64,000 nt of DNA from contig CM040744.1 of the NCBI GenBank assembly GCA_022829145.1, forward strand, positions 5,491,001-5,555,000, given 5' to 3'. The position numbers and the translations under genes were made by a program. The number at the start of each line of letters is the position of its first letter. Position 1 is the stretch's first letter. Under the pieces are notes generated by a model. That model saw nothing but the letters and a program-made list of their open reading frames with translations. It was not told where the DNA came from and searched no databases. Source of the stretch: Albula goreensis (lineage: Eukaryota; Chordata; Actinopteri; Albuliformes; Albulidae). Shown here one piece after another: positions 49,201 to 63,100 of this stretch.

Positions 49201-50760
49201 GGCACCCCACGTAATTTATAGAATAAGAATGAGATATTAAAACGTGTTATTGTGATCTACATCCTTCAGATCTCCACTGATGAGCCATGGGCTTGTAAAG
49301 GAAGGTATATCTCCATGACGCCAGGCTGAATAAAGTCAGACGCAGGCTTCTGGACAGAGTCAGATGCAGAACTTTTATTTTGAAGTTGAACTTGAGCTCC
49401 ATTGTCAAGGCCAACAGTTCACTCTCATGGTGTGTCTTCATCGTTTTAATGGGCCCAGAGAAGACAGCCGGAGGCTTTCCTCTGTGAACTTAATATAATC
49501 TCGGGCATGTCCTGAGGCATTTTTCATCGTTCCAAAAAAGTGCCTCTCTGCTCTGCACCCAGGACCTCAGCCAGCCAGCAGCAAGCCTGCCTGAACTCAG
49601 TGGCAGAAACTGACACAAGAGAAAAAGAACTTTGCCCAGAGGATGTAAAACCACAGACAGGAAATCAACATTGCCTCTAATCCTGCATATTCAGCACAGG
49701 GGCATTTACTAGAATTAAATGCTACTTTTAAAATGTCTTAAATCAATGAAATGTATTTTTTTGAAGGAAACTTCATATTATTTTTTAAAAAATGCCAACC
49801 TGCAGAGATTACCATGTGAAATCTATGCTTTCTCCCATTTCCACTTTTTCCCATGTATCTGCATCATGTATTTGTATAATCCGTTACTTAAAAAGTAAAT
49901 TATATACTATTAATGTAGTAAAATTATGCTGCATCATTTTGGAAATTACACCCTTTTATCTACTTACATGTTCCTGCACTGTCCAGAAATGTCCTCAATC
50001 AGAATACCAGATTATATTTGGCACAATGAATCAAATTCTTTGGAAAGTTCCGGTAAAGGAAATCTTCCCACAAGAACAAATGTTGGAGATTTGTAGGAAA
50101 AACCACACAGCTAATGTCTCCTGGGAAGATTCGGGGAAGTGCTGACTTATGCACAAGTTTCAGAGATCTCTGAGGAACAAATTAAAATTAAAACAGTACT
50201 GGTAGGTTTTTTTTTTGGTTTGTTTACTGAGAAACACAGCAGAATAATAATAATTGCAAATGCAAGGCAAATTGAGTACTTTTGGGGTGGCTACAAATTT
50301 TGAATTACTGATAGTTAAAAAAGTCAAGTAAACAAGTTATCTTGTTTTATAAAAAAAGAGTGAGGTTTTAAGTTAGGTCTGGGGAAAATTGTTAATGTTT
50401 TTTTAAACCGCATTTTCATATTAAAAATGAAATGAGAATCAGTGCATCAAGATACATACTCTCAACATTATCTAAGGTCAGGAACAAATTGACCTATTTC
50501 CAGCGGGACTGGGCTTTGTCTTGCTGTAGTATGAGTCACCTTACCAATGTGAAGCAATAAAGCACAGTCAAAAATGTCCAGTATTATAAAAATTGAATAA
50601 GATTCTTTATTACAAATATATAAGGACAAATATACAAGGTAGAAGTTAGATCTTGCCTCAGATTAATATTTAGCGTGCAAAATTCCAACAGAAGCACTGT
50701 GCACAATATTGGACTTTAATAGTTCATTGTAGCAGATCAAACCAAAGAGAAAGTAGTCAT
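46281..50760. other. Gene-free interval
   Basis: No gene recognised. A CT repeat is at about 47737-47750. A non-repetitive block at about 49250-49640 is less AT-rich than its surroundings. Confidence 0.5.
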
Positions 50761-50762
50761 AA

Positions 50763-50795
50763 AACACACGCACGCATGCACGCACACGCACAAAC

Positions 50796-50830
<35 letters not shown>
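50763..50830. repeat. CA microsatellite with CG interruptions
   Basis: A compound CA/CG/CATG tract resolving into a pure CA run at the right end. The antisense open frame through it (Cys/Val repeats) is not a gene. Confidence 0.9.
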
Positions 50831-50833
<3 letters not shown>

Positions 50834-53800
50834 CTTAAAAGGCCCAGCTGCCAATAATGTAACTTATTTGACTACACAGACAAATACCTCATTCAATGAA
50901 CACAACCGAATTGTGGACAGTGGTTTGACACAACTGAGATGTCTGACCAGGCAGGTTATTTTAGTGACAACACATCTCATTCATGGTGATAACACACTAA
51001 ACTCCAGCAGTAGCGTAAGTGGAAGCAGGCACAGGTATAGAGCATAACAATATACTAAAAAATTATAAAATCTTAGTTGTTCATCCAAATTTATCACTAC
51101 TACTCCATAACTATCGCACCTCAAGGCATGCTAAAGTTAATCTTGTTGATTCAACATAATTGAATTTAGTTTTTAGATTTATTGGAGTTTGTTAAAACAA
51201 AAGTTCAGAATGATAGGTTCCCAGTTTTGTTCAGTGCCATGTATATATGTTGTATGTGGTATATTATGTCTACTTTTCTACCATTACTATGTATGTAATT
51301 TGTATGGATAACACCTCTATAGTATCTGCAGTGAGGATGTCACACACCCTTGCTAAATGGCATTGGCAGGGTTCCCATATAGGGACAAGACCATTTGTCT
51401 CCGGCCCGCCACTTAACTCAGTCCTTTGATATGTATGACCATGTGCTGTATATCAACACACCACACAACTTGATTCTTTAGAGATGTTCTTGGAACAGAC
51501 AGCCTGCATGTTCTGAGAATGTCTCTCCCTTGCGCATTGTAATGAATCATGATTCTCTTATCATAAGTCATGAGTGTGTTCTTCCGATCACTCTCAGATT
51601 ACATTTTGTGCCTTCTGATGACATCAATGCTGCGACTGCACTGCCCTCAACTGACCTGCGCTGGTTCCTGGAATTGCCCTCTGCTGTGCATGTTTCTCCC
51701 TGCGCCTCAACTGACCTCACCACTCTGAAAACAGCAATGCTAAGCCCAGCCCTGACTCTCAGCGGACCCTGAGCTCCGTCAGTTCCCCATCCTACCCTCT
51801 CTTTCTCTCTCCACCGCAGACGCACCGGAGTCAGCGAGTTCTCTACTGAATCTCTTCTGTCCCCTTTTTTTTTTGTCGCACACATCCATGCTCTCCCGAA
51901 TACAAATCCACCTACCAATCCACACTTACCAAGTTTGTTCACATTCCCTTACGACCTAAAAAGGTTGGAGCTGGGAGAGTTAACAGAATCTTACATGTTG
52001 GAGGTGGTTTTGGTCTTTGTCGTCAGTCTAACTTAGCTGCCCTGTCCTGCTACTTGTTGAACTCCTGTTAGCTGTAATTTTTGTCTGGGTTTTAACCTAT
52101 TTGTTACATTTTCTGTCATGCATCGAAATATAAAGTTCTGTCCCGATGTACAAGATACGTAAAATATAATAAAATATTATAAATTTGAGTGGCTCATCTT
52201 CCTTGCGTTAATGCTCAGTATTATTAATTATTTTTCTGGTACTAATTATGCAATCTGTAGCCAGATCGCTTCTGCTGCAATCATGGGTAGGACTGACATT
52301 ACTCTCTGTTATGTGTCAGGCACCATTTTTGTCCAGTTTCATGAAACAATTATATGGCACTCTTCTACTGATTAATCACTATTTATGTCCGTCACAAGTT
52401 TTATCATTTGTGCTTCACTGTCTATTCCACATGTCTGCTAATGATCTTCGTCTCCATTTTCCTATTCAGAGTTTGAAGTTTTCCTCTCATTTTGCCCAGC
52501 TTCGTCTTTGCAAGCAGTAATTTTATTGTCAACCATTGTACAGATTCTGTTCCTTTTCAACATGTTTCTACAACAGGACACTTACATAACATGCACATAC
52601 TACTTTTGACAGCCCTGCCGTCAGCTGCCCAATCCTTGCACCCAGTACCCAGCCCCTGGTCTCCCTTGTTTTGCATTTCTTTCTTTAAAATATTATTTTA
52701 ATCAGTTATTTGAGTTATTTTAACTACTTCAAAAAGTAATTTGCACATACATATCATAAAACATCTTAAGATCGCTGTGAAACACAGAGCAACCGTACTT
52801 CCTTTAATTAAAAACCAGACTGCAGTGCAACAGCAATTAGACAAAACTCAATAAGTAACACTCAATATGCAACACTCTATAGGAAACACCCAAAAGAAGG
52901 CAAATAATTTAGTCTGAATGCAACAGTGTGGCCTATAGTATTATAAAACTCTTTTTACAAAATTCAAGTGAAGAGACAAAACTGTGCAATTGCTATGAAT
53001 TCATACATCAAGTAGCACATACTTGAACAGAACTGGGAATCTCAGGTTTTTTCACCCCTCATTTCACAGGCTGACTAGCACATGCACACCCAGTTCTTAG
53101 TTACCTTGCCACGTAGACATACAGGGTAAAATCAAACAAGAAGTGCTTTGTTACCGTGGACTCGTGCCAATGGTAAAATGGCGAGAGAAGACTGATATCA
53201 GGTGTTAGAGGATAAAGGTGCTGCAAGCCAAGAGCCGAATAAAGGGCAGGAAAACAAACTCAGACGGTTCCCTCTGAAACCTGAACCTTACAGAGTCCTT
53301 GTGATCTCTCTAGGCTGTCTCTCAGCTGTGCTGTTCAGCTCATAAACACTATTTGTGAATATGCAGACCACTCCAGACATTTGGACTTTTAAATTGCAAT
53401 TCAGTTCCTGCAAACATATGCAAGTCTGAGTGCAAATGTAGGTACTTGACTGTGCCCTTTCTTTCTGTGTACTTCTCACAAGTTCCAAATGGAAATCCCA
53501 TAAAACCTTTGTGTTTTCACTCGTCAAAGACCTATCAGGAATATATGTATGAAGATAAATCTGTGCTGTGGATCTTCTGAGAGAAGCAATGGGAATGCAA
53601 TCAAAGTACACATTTCATGAAGTGTCGAGGACTTAGTTTTCCATTTAGGACACAGCTCTAGATAGGCATCTGGAAGTGATGTCTCTACCTAAAAGGTTAT
53701 CTACTCCCTCTGGCTTGTTTGGCAGTAGAACATACTTCAAGCTTTTTTTCTCTGTATCCTGCATTACTGCCTTACAAAATGTTATGCTTATCTAGACATA

Positions 53801-54166
53801 CCGCTGACTATAATTGTGGTTTTGACTAGTGATGAGTGTGATTTTTATGAATCACTTCGAATCATCGATAAGATACTTTGGTTTCCATACCAAACAGTAA
53901 ATATTTAAAGAATAAACATTTTGTTTAAATCAGTCAACTATTATTAAAATGTAACACTGAGAAACAGCCATCTGTGCTGACTATTTCCCCGGTAGCAACT
54001 TGCAAGTGAATGTGGAAATTTAATACACATTCATGCAGAGCTAGGCCTTTCTGTATTTGTATATGTGCAGTAGGCCACACTGATGTTTCAGCTAGCTGCA
54101 TTTTCAAAAATCCAAGTGCAAAGGCAGGATCTACAGAGCCAAAATAAATTATACTCATCCACTGTG
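50831..54166. other. Gene-free interval
   Basis: No gene or transposon recognised. A patch at about 51600-51850 is GC-richer and has overlapping open frames on both strands without family signatures. Confidence 0.5.
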
Positions 54167-54486
54167 AAGGAGTGGCCTTTCCCAAACTGGAAGCATTGTT
54201 AATTGCTTAGTTAATTGTGATAATTAGCATCAATTAACCAGGGCCAATGGCAGTGATTGTTAATTGACAGCTGGTGTCTGTGGCTCTGTCTATAAAAGTG
54301 GCCATTTCAGTTGAGCAAGAGGAGGGGAAAGGTGATCCACAAATGTCTATTTGTGTGACTTTTAAACTAAATTACTGGTTTTGTCAAGTCTATTTTACTT
54401 AGTTAGTTTTAAGCCTTTTTACACCTATAAACATACTCAGGTTAATGATGAAATACATCACCCTCAGGTGAATTTAAGGAGTGGCC
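54167..54486 (+). mobile_element. 298-bp insert with TATA and CCAAT boxes between 11-bp direct repeats
   Basis: The sequence aaggagtggcc occurs exactly at 54167-54177 and again at 54476-54486. The intervening 298 bp contains ccaat at about 54244 and tataaaag at 54291, spaced as in a polymerase II promoter. The repeat length fits target-site duplications made by LINE machinery, but an LTR remnant or a chance repeat is also possible. Confidence 0.4.
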
Positions 54487-57400
54487 ATCACACAGAAGAT
54501 TAGGTGTGTGTCCAAATACTCCAGAACTATACCCTTTTTCCCTTTTTTTGGTATGCAAATTATACATTGACAGCCATTGACAGACAGATAAAGCATAAAG
54601 TATGGTTGAACTAGTAATTTCATCAGGATGAGTATCTGAGCAGTCTTCGGTCTGTGGTGTAGCTGCCTCTTGCTCATTTTCAAAATTGTTCCATTATGCA
54701 TACGTTCAAAGTATGCATGACTGATTGACCCAGTCAGTGTTTTTATGGACAGCAATGGCTTCTCTCAGTTATCTGGGGTTCTCATGTCAAACCCAGGAAG
54801 AAGATCTGACTTTTCTCCATTTTAGATTATCACAAAGTTAAACAAAATGCTACCATTTTCAACAAGGCTTAGCTGGAACAGTTCCTTTCTGTGTTACCTA
54901 AATTAACATCAAATTAATTTTATATGTTGGGTAACAGACTGCAAAACCGGAAACAAAATGTGGAAACATCAAAACATATTTTGAGGTTAACATATCCCTG
55001 AGAATCTCAATAGATCTCCTGCCAAGTGACTAAAACAGTGTATGAAAATCTCTAGCCTAGCCTTATCTGCCTGCCTTATCCACAATGCTCTGATATATTG
55101 CAGACATGAATTAAGACTTTATAATGATCAATTGACATTTTATTTTTGTGTTTCTCAAATAAATTTTCAGTTTTAAGGCATTTCTAGATGACAAGGAAAA
55201 CTCTAAGACTTCACAGGTTTTTCCAGTTTTTTTCTCCCATAATTCTCTATTCACTTTCAACACATTGACTTATAAAATAAGGGCGCTATGAATCTCTCAA
55301 CCCTTGATGTCCTGCATGCTTTCTTCATTCGAAATGAAGGCCTTCCCAAAGTTGTTCTATGCCCTTGTCTTCTGGCATTGCCATCTTACTGATGTAGACG
55401 TGGCTTGTTTCTTCAGTCAGACGGATACGTCAGGGCATTGGACAGTAGTGATGATACCCCTCAGAGAGGCAGACATTAAAACGTAGATGTCATCAGTATT
55501 TTTGAAGCCATCATCTCTTGATGATGATAATAGGCATTAGACAAGCATGATTTGCATCTCTGCAGGCCACCGAAAGACTAACTAGATCATTTAAGAGGGT
55601 CTTGTGCCTTCATTTTATTGTGGAAACAATGTGTGGTTTATAATTCTGTTTAAAAATGAGAGATATATAGTTCTATATGATATAAATTATTCAATTTAAA
55701 TAAATTTTTATTTGCACTGTTATACAAAATTATCCTGATTACTTGTCCTTTAGCGTTTCCTGAGAGGAGAATGGAATGTCATTTTCATTTACGACTTTTA
55801 TTTTATGACATCTTCCTTTGGTTATTTGTATCTGAAATTTTCTACTATCACTGTAAAAATGTATACTTCTTAAGGTTTAAAACAATAAAAGGTTGTGATA
55901 ATGCACTAGTTCAATATTTGCACCTTCGCCTTCTAAATAGCTTAAGATGTTGCATGTGGGCGTTGCATCGGTCTGCAGGTGTCATAGCAATTGTGTTCGC
56001 GAGCAACAAAAATCATGTTATGCATCTCACCACAGTTGTAATTGTAATTTTCAGGATGAAACATTTTATGGAAAGTGATGTGCGGCTACATAAGTGGGTA
56101 CACAACGCAAAGATATCACCCGAGGATGGTTCAGTAGAATGAATTCTCAGACAACACTGAATGTGCTTATAAGGAGTTTATTGTGATGTGGAAAGTTGTA
56201 TAACAGTACACACATTTAATCTGGACTTGGAGTCCAAGGGGGCAGCGTCATACCTCACAATTTTGGATGAGGTGAACCCCCACCAGACCACTAGATGAGA
56301 AAGAGAAATACAGAGGAAAGGAAGTAGACATGAAGGTGGGGATGGGGAGGAGGAGGGATGTTGGAAGCAGGGTGCGTGATGGGAGACCTGCGGAGAAAAC
56401 CTGATTGGATGGATAGAGGTATTTGAATGAGGGTTTGTCTGAAAATACTTCTCCCAAACCTTTCTATTAACTAACTCCATCGATTTTCAGGTTCACCTCA
56501 TGACAAATCATAACTTTCTTGGTAAATACTTGATTCCAATCCATGGGGCACATCAATACTGGAACCATTTGTTCATAAGATGAGCCAACCTACAGCCCTG
56601 GAATCCCAATTTATCCAGGGTGCATTCAGTCAAAAACTCCCATTTTATTTCCCGATTGAACGATCTTGGATGCCTTTTTTGTTAAGCAACATCATAAGAC
56701 ATTTGCAAGTAGGTATCATTTCCACTGGATGTGTCAGAACACATTGATTGTGCCAGGTAATTAATTTTACTGCTGACATTACCAGCATTTCAAATCCAGC
56801 ATAGCTGGCGGCCAGGGACTCTGAGAGAAGCCTGCATGGGACCATATGGTAGCTGCAGAATCAACACTCACACCTGGATGCCTATTGAGGTGACCTTGTC
56901 CTCAGAGTAGTTCACTAGCCGCATAAAATGTTTCAGCGGTACTTAATATCATTACGCCTAGGTGTCATGCTAGTTCTTTGAAGGGAGATTCCTCTATATA
57001 TCCTTCAAAAGGTTCTTCACATCCCATGTATGACAAATAGAACATACTGTAGTATTACAGACACACATACAAATATATATGCACATACATACATGAATGT
57101 TAATGCAAAAGTTGAAATACATGTATACAGCATTTAGTAGAAAAGTTTGGAACAGGCTGCATCAATTAATGTAGTAAATTTACAGATAAAACAGAAATTG
57201 TAGTTACTGGTTTAATAAGTGCCCATCTTGAAATAATTCAGCAAATCCATGAATCATAATTCAGCAAATAACAAACAAATGGTGCAAAAATAAATATGAT
57301 TTATTTTCTCTCATTGGTTGTATATAAGTGCACTAATTCCATAGTTTTATTTTACTTACCAATGTGACAGATAAAGATAAGGAATCACATCCACATTCTG

Positions 57401-59572
57401 CGGTCTAATTTTGCTCAACTTTAAACCATTCAATTCATCATTACCAGTACCATGTTCCCAAAAGCCTTCAAAAATCCACTATGTATTTTAATCTAAAGAT
57501 ATTTATTTTTAAAACGCTGAAACACAGACATGTTTGTCTAACACATATTCATATCTGAAATAAAGCAGATTTGGAGGTTTGCTCTGAATGATAAGAATGG
57601 CGTACATGCATCCAAAATGCACTGCAGCCAAAGTTATGGATGTGAAGGTCATGGATAGCCCAAAGCATAAAAGGGCCAAAATAACAGAAGAGCTGAGGAA
57701 GGATAAACACAAGTCATATCAGATTTATATACGGTCATGCAAAATTTATCCATTATCCAATCTGAAAACAGCTGGAAAATGTGTCACACAAAAGCTCAGA
57801 GATGTGTCTTACAATAATTAAAATGAATTTCTATTGTCATAATAGAAAATTTAGTATATTATTCATAACAATAAACAAATAAATCCAAAGTCAGTTGTAT
57901 GCATCTGGGAAAATATTGATGTTATACACAACAATTTTACTAACAGGTAAAAAAAAAAAAACAATCCAATAAGCTTTAATAAGTCTTCAACAGAGTAATG
58001 TGATCATGTTTCCTCCTCTCGTTCTCATATTTTAAAACAAAATTAAAAATAGATAATGCAACCTGTAATATGGAATAGAACTTTTCTATGGGCTCTCCAG
58101 TGTGCAGACCCACAAAACATTGGCACATCATCATAACTGCCAACAATAACATAAAAGATGCTGCCAGTTCCGTGTCTATCACCAATTTAGTTACACAACG
58201 GACGGGGATGGGTACAGGAAGTGAGCTAAGATGAAGTCTGAACCACATAGGTTTTCAGCCTGTGCTAAAAGACAGCCAGTAATTCTGCTGTTCTGACCTG
58301 TGTTCATTTTACTGGAAATGGGAGCAGAAAAAAAAAAACTGGCATGGTGGCTGGCATGTGTGACCACTCTGGGGAAGGACAGATAGTCTCCCCAAGGTTG
58401 CAGAAAGAGTAATGGAGTTTTCTAGGCAAGGTGAGCATCACCACTCTTAGAATTAGTGTGAACCGTACAGGTAGCCAGTGAAGCGAGGCAAGGAAATGCT
58501 GATTGCAAAATAATATCCAATGTTTTAATTTCAAAAGTCACCTTTTGATGTCAAAGCTGCAGCTACTATGTTTACAACTGCTGGTTTGCACACCAAAAGG
58601 AAGGATTTTAAATCTGGAAAACCAATATTTTCTTATGTAACCATGAGGACCTTAGGACCCAGTGTAAAGCCTGGTGCAGGTGTAACGCCTCTCTGTGTGG
58701 ACCCACTCCTGTGCTATGGAATACAGGTGATTCTCACGAGATCGTATAAACTATCGTTCGGCCACGAAGCAAGAAATCGCGTAGTTGAGGCATATCCTCC
58801 AAGGATTCTATCCGGTGATTCTGTCTGAGCAGGTCCGAGAGCTGCCGTGCATCATAAAGTTGAACAGGAACACTGACGTGGCTGGCTCAACGTGTGTGCT
58901 TTGGGGAGAAGTGCGGCGCATAGCCAGTTACCTTCACAAGAGTTTTGCTGGGATTGCTATAATAAAAGAGGAATATTATTTTTTCACTCAAATCATGTCC
59001 ATGCTGTAGTTATTGTAATTGGCTATATAGCTGCTGTGTTGTGCAGTGCATTCTTGTAGTGCAGTTCATTACATATATACATAAATCCGGCACTCTGAAT
59101 ACCAAACACCGTGACACTAACTACTAAAACTCCTCACCTAGCCAGCAGAAAAACTGAGCGTTGAGATAATGACTCCTGTTCCAGGCCCAGATCAAAAAAG
59201 GGCCTCTCTCCCTCCCCCCCCTCCCTGGTCCTCACATACTTCATTTTATGGTGGGGGAGTGCTTTAAGTTTCACCCAGGGCTTAATTATATATTTAAGCT
59301 TTATTAACTGGGAAACACAGTACATCCCTTCAGTATTAACATTTCTGTGATCAGCTCTTTATGAGCGTCACAAACAAACACCAAACATTAGTTTATATGA
59401 GTTTTTAGGGAGGCGAGTTCTCAGAGAGGAACAGACCTATTCTGCAGATGACTGGCTTTGTTTTGATATTGTGACACGCTACTATTGTCATGTAACCAAA
59501 GGTTTTTTCTACCTTTCTTATTAAGTTGTTGGATAATATTTGGGGGGATATGTAGGGGGATAGTGATACTAA
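54487..59572. other. Gene-free interval
   Basis: No gene recognised. Open frames such as 55771-56142 (+, 123 codons) and 57588-57821 (+, 77 codons, Lys-rich) have no recognisable domain and no splice context. Confidence 0.5.
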
Positions 59573-59596
59573 ACACACAACACACACACACACACA
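59573..59596. repeat. CA microsatellite
   Basis: About 12 CA units with one interruption. Confidence 0.85.
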
Positions 59597-60059
59597 TTCA
59601 TATGCTCCAGAAGGCCTTCAGAGTGAGAGGTAATGGTCTCCTGTGGTTGGAAATGTTTGTCAAAGGATTTTACTTTTGAGGGGGCATCTTACGGCTTACC
59701 AAGAACAAAGAGGGTCGTACCACGGCCAATTCCCCTTTTAACTGGTAACCCCAAATGTACATCCATTTTGGCTGTCATAAATGTCTTGTATTCATTTCTA
59801 AATGAATGTCTGCTACTTGCTATGCATGAAAAGCCTGTTGCCCCTTTGATCACTGGATTGTTTGAGGGAGAGGGACCATTTGTCCCTCTCTGGCTGTGTC
59901 TTGGTGCATGGCAAGGGACCATAAAAGAAGGGAGCAGGATAAATAACCATAAAATGCATGTTACTCTCCTGACAATATTATAGTATTAATTCATTAGAAC
60001 TAGTAATTGACCAAGTGGGCCTGTAGTAATTAGTTGCAGTTGTGCACAATGTGTTGCAG

Positions 60060-60135
60060 AGCTAATACACTCTGACGAAGGCTTGTTTCAGCTGAAACGC
60101 ATTAGCGTGTTGATAGGTGTTGGCCTACAATAAAT
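60060..60135 (+). other. Hammerhead-like motif in a dispersed-repeat 3' end
   Basis: The segment contains ctgacga (60072-60078, fitting CUGANGA), a weak stem-loop, gaaa (60094-60097) and a perfect hairpin acgc-atta-gcgt. These are the core boxes of a hammerhead ribozyme in order. The base after the stem is G, where active hammerheads need A, C or U, and stem I pairs poorly. An aataaa follows at about 60129. Hammerheads are known in Penelope-like retroelements, so this may be a decayed remnant. Confidence 0.3.
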
Positions 60136-60139
60136 GGTG

Positions 60140-63100
60140 AAACAGAGATCCTTCTTCCCTTTTTTGGGTAAACTGAATACAATATTATATTATTGAGTGT
60201 ATCATATTCTGGTTTGGAAGGGGACCATCGCACTGGAGTAAGAGAAACTTTTTTATTGTTTAATTGGATTGTGTACGATAAATTGACATTGTATACCTCA
60301 GATTTAGCATCTCTTCTTACATTTATAGAAGTAGACTTCCTGCAAAGGGAAACCATAGCCTAGGACTACATCACAAGGGCTCTCCCACCGTTTACCATTG
60401 GAAGTGGCGTATTAGACTTCCAAAAAGTGTTTTCCTACTCTGCTGTGTGCTACTGGCTGTAAAAGGCATGGTATAATTTGCTGTGCTCAGAAACAGATAA
60501 CCTATTAAACGGCTTTGATATGATTCAATTCCAAAGGGAGGGTGGAGTGGGAGCATTTCAGAATTCTGAGGTTTCTTTTGTTTTGTGCGAAAAAGCGACT
60601 CTTATAAACTGTTCCTCAGAGCGGTTTTCTATGGATCGTACGACTCCATGAAAAGTGAATTTCCTGTCAGCCTCTCCAAGCAGCAGGAAGGGAGTCTGTA
60701 TACTAAAGCCTGCAGGATAATTGTCCCACACGAGGAAGGGAACACAACAGAACAATTCACACAGGAAAGATGCTTTGAGACAGTTTCTGAATGATACATT
60801 CAAGTGAGCCAAAAATACACAGTTTACTTCTCTGCCAAAGATGGGCCTCACTTCCAAATCTGATTCAGTCTCTAGCTAATCATCCCCAACATGTTTACTG
60901 ACTTACGATCGTACATCAAGCAAGGTTTTTTTTTTTCTGTCATAGACAGAGGTATACAGAACCGCATCAAATTTAAAAATTGTAAAACAGCTTTGACGCT
61001 TTAATACAGTATTATTTTAGCAAGGGTAAATTCTGCTTTTCCTTTAAAGGTGTATGTCCAAAAAACATTTTAGCAACACAACGTTTATGTATTTACACGT
61101 GTACTTATCAACGACATCATCTTCATGATCATAATCGTAATAATTACACCCAGTACCTCAGCACCACTGTAAGCCATTGGCTGGCCTCAACAGGAGTGAA
61201 ATGCAAACTAGTGACTGCCCTCACCTTTCCTCTATGTGTCCTCATGTCCGATTTTATTCCCTCTCCACGACCCACCGGCCAAAATACTACAGGGCCAGGG
61301 GCTCTCAGAGAGCTCAACATGTAAGACCACAAACAAACGAAGAAATAATTTCAAAAGAGCCAGATAAGAAAGCAAAGATTGCAAATGGGTCATTGACCTC
61401 AAGTCTCAAAATACTACAGGAAACAAGTCTGATCTGTTCCGGCTTATGGGTCCTCTAAATAGGAGAAATAATACAACAGAGATCCGTAGATCTAGGTTCA
61501 CGGATTCCTTTCACAGACAAGTCAAAATTCAGCACTAGATAGAGCCTGACATTTTCTGCCTGCACCTGTCATAGCTCTGATGCAGAATTTTACCGATATA
61601 CATTGAAGTGTAATTCCAAATGACTGCAAAGACATTATATAACCTTTGGAGTGTAAAAAGGACAAAAAGCCCAGCACTGGAGAGGAGAATGCCTACCAGC
61701 TGGGAAGGGGAGGGTGATGGATTATTCTAGAAGCATTAAAGCTTCAGGATGGTGCACTCAAATTGAGCTAGACAGGCTGACTTTGAAAAACAAAATTACT
61801 GGAAAAATAACCCTTTTCAATTTTTGGATTGTAGACAGAGCATTTTTAAAAAAATTGTAGTCCTCTGTTTTATATGTTTCAACAACTGTGGAAAATCTCT
61901 TGAAATATCTCATCAATGCCATGTCTTCTATCTATCTAAGAGAGAAGACTAGTATTTTTCTTCACGATGTCTGTTGCGGACGATCTTTTCACGCCCCCTC
62001 CGAATCCAATATTTACTTATTGAAAGATTTGAATTAATGTTAAAAGCTGGGATGTTTCAACGGCAAATCACTGAACTAAGAAAAACGTCTTTAACTGCAC
62101 ATGCCACCAAAATTTCCTTCAGTCTAATTCACTTCATTTCCATGCTAAAATAGCTAAATGCTATATTTCATGTTATATACTTTATATACTAAATTGTTAA
62201 AAGCAGGGATATTTTACCATCCCCCATGTACACACTCACACATATGAATGCTGTAGTCAAGTCAAAAATATAAATTTTACTTAATTTTGGCACGTCATGC
62301 ATTTATATAGCTGAATATTTTCTGAAGCCCAGCTGCCTAACTATTATACGACAACCCATTATAATTTCCATTTCTCTAGTAACACTCTTTGTCCAACTGT
62401 TATTCTCAAATATTTTTTTCTGATACATTTCAGATATCTATGAAAGGCTTACAGTCCATAGATAAAATATAGAAAACAAACAATATTTTTATTAATCTGT
62501 GAGACTTAAAATGTTACCTATGTTATCACAAGATAAAATACCTTATACTTGCAAAATACCTACGATAAAGTATAAGGAAATTTACTGCAATAAAAGTTCA
62601 CAGTATCTTTGTTGCTCTTTGTAACTCTGACGTGTGATTGCCCAGGTGGACCACCATACAACAGCATTAACAGACAGAGAAGTGGCAACATAACACTTAG
62701 CAGTGACTGTACTTAGCTGCAAAACGGCAATGACTTGGCTGTAGTCCAGTATAATTAATCATTGAATGGGTTGTTATTGTACCTCCACATTTTCATAATG
62801 CTACTTGCAGTCCTTCTTTTATCTAAATTAAACATTTCTTAGCTATACTAGCTGTTAGCAATAGCTATCTCGTTAAATTGCCAGATCAGAAAACTCACAT
62901 CACTATAGTTATCCAATCTGGGTTGGTTTGTTAACTCAACAATAGCTTCAGCATCTTTAAATATATTCCCTATCTACTAGAGAGGTTATTATTGGGAAAA
63001 TCAAGATACTTCTGAAAGAGACTCAGGACATGGACAATGACAGTGGCATTCTGTGCATATAACTAAATAAAGTAACAGGGCAATAGGAAAGATCAATGAG

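Noticed and set aside
55771-56142. 123-codon + strand open frame
   Set aside because: AT-rich, no family signature, no neighbouring exon-like sequence.
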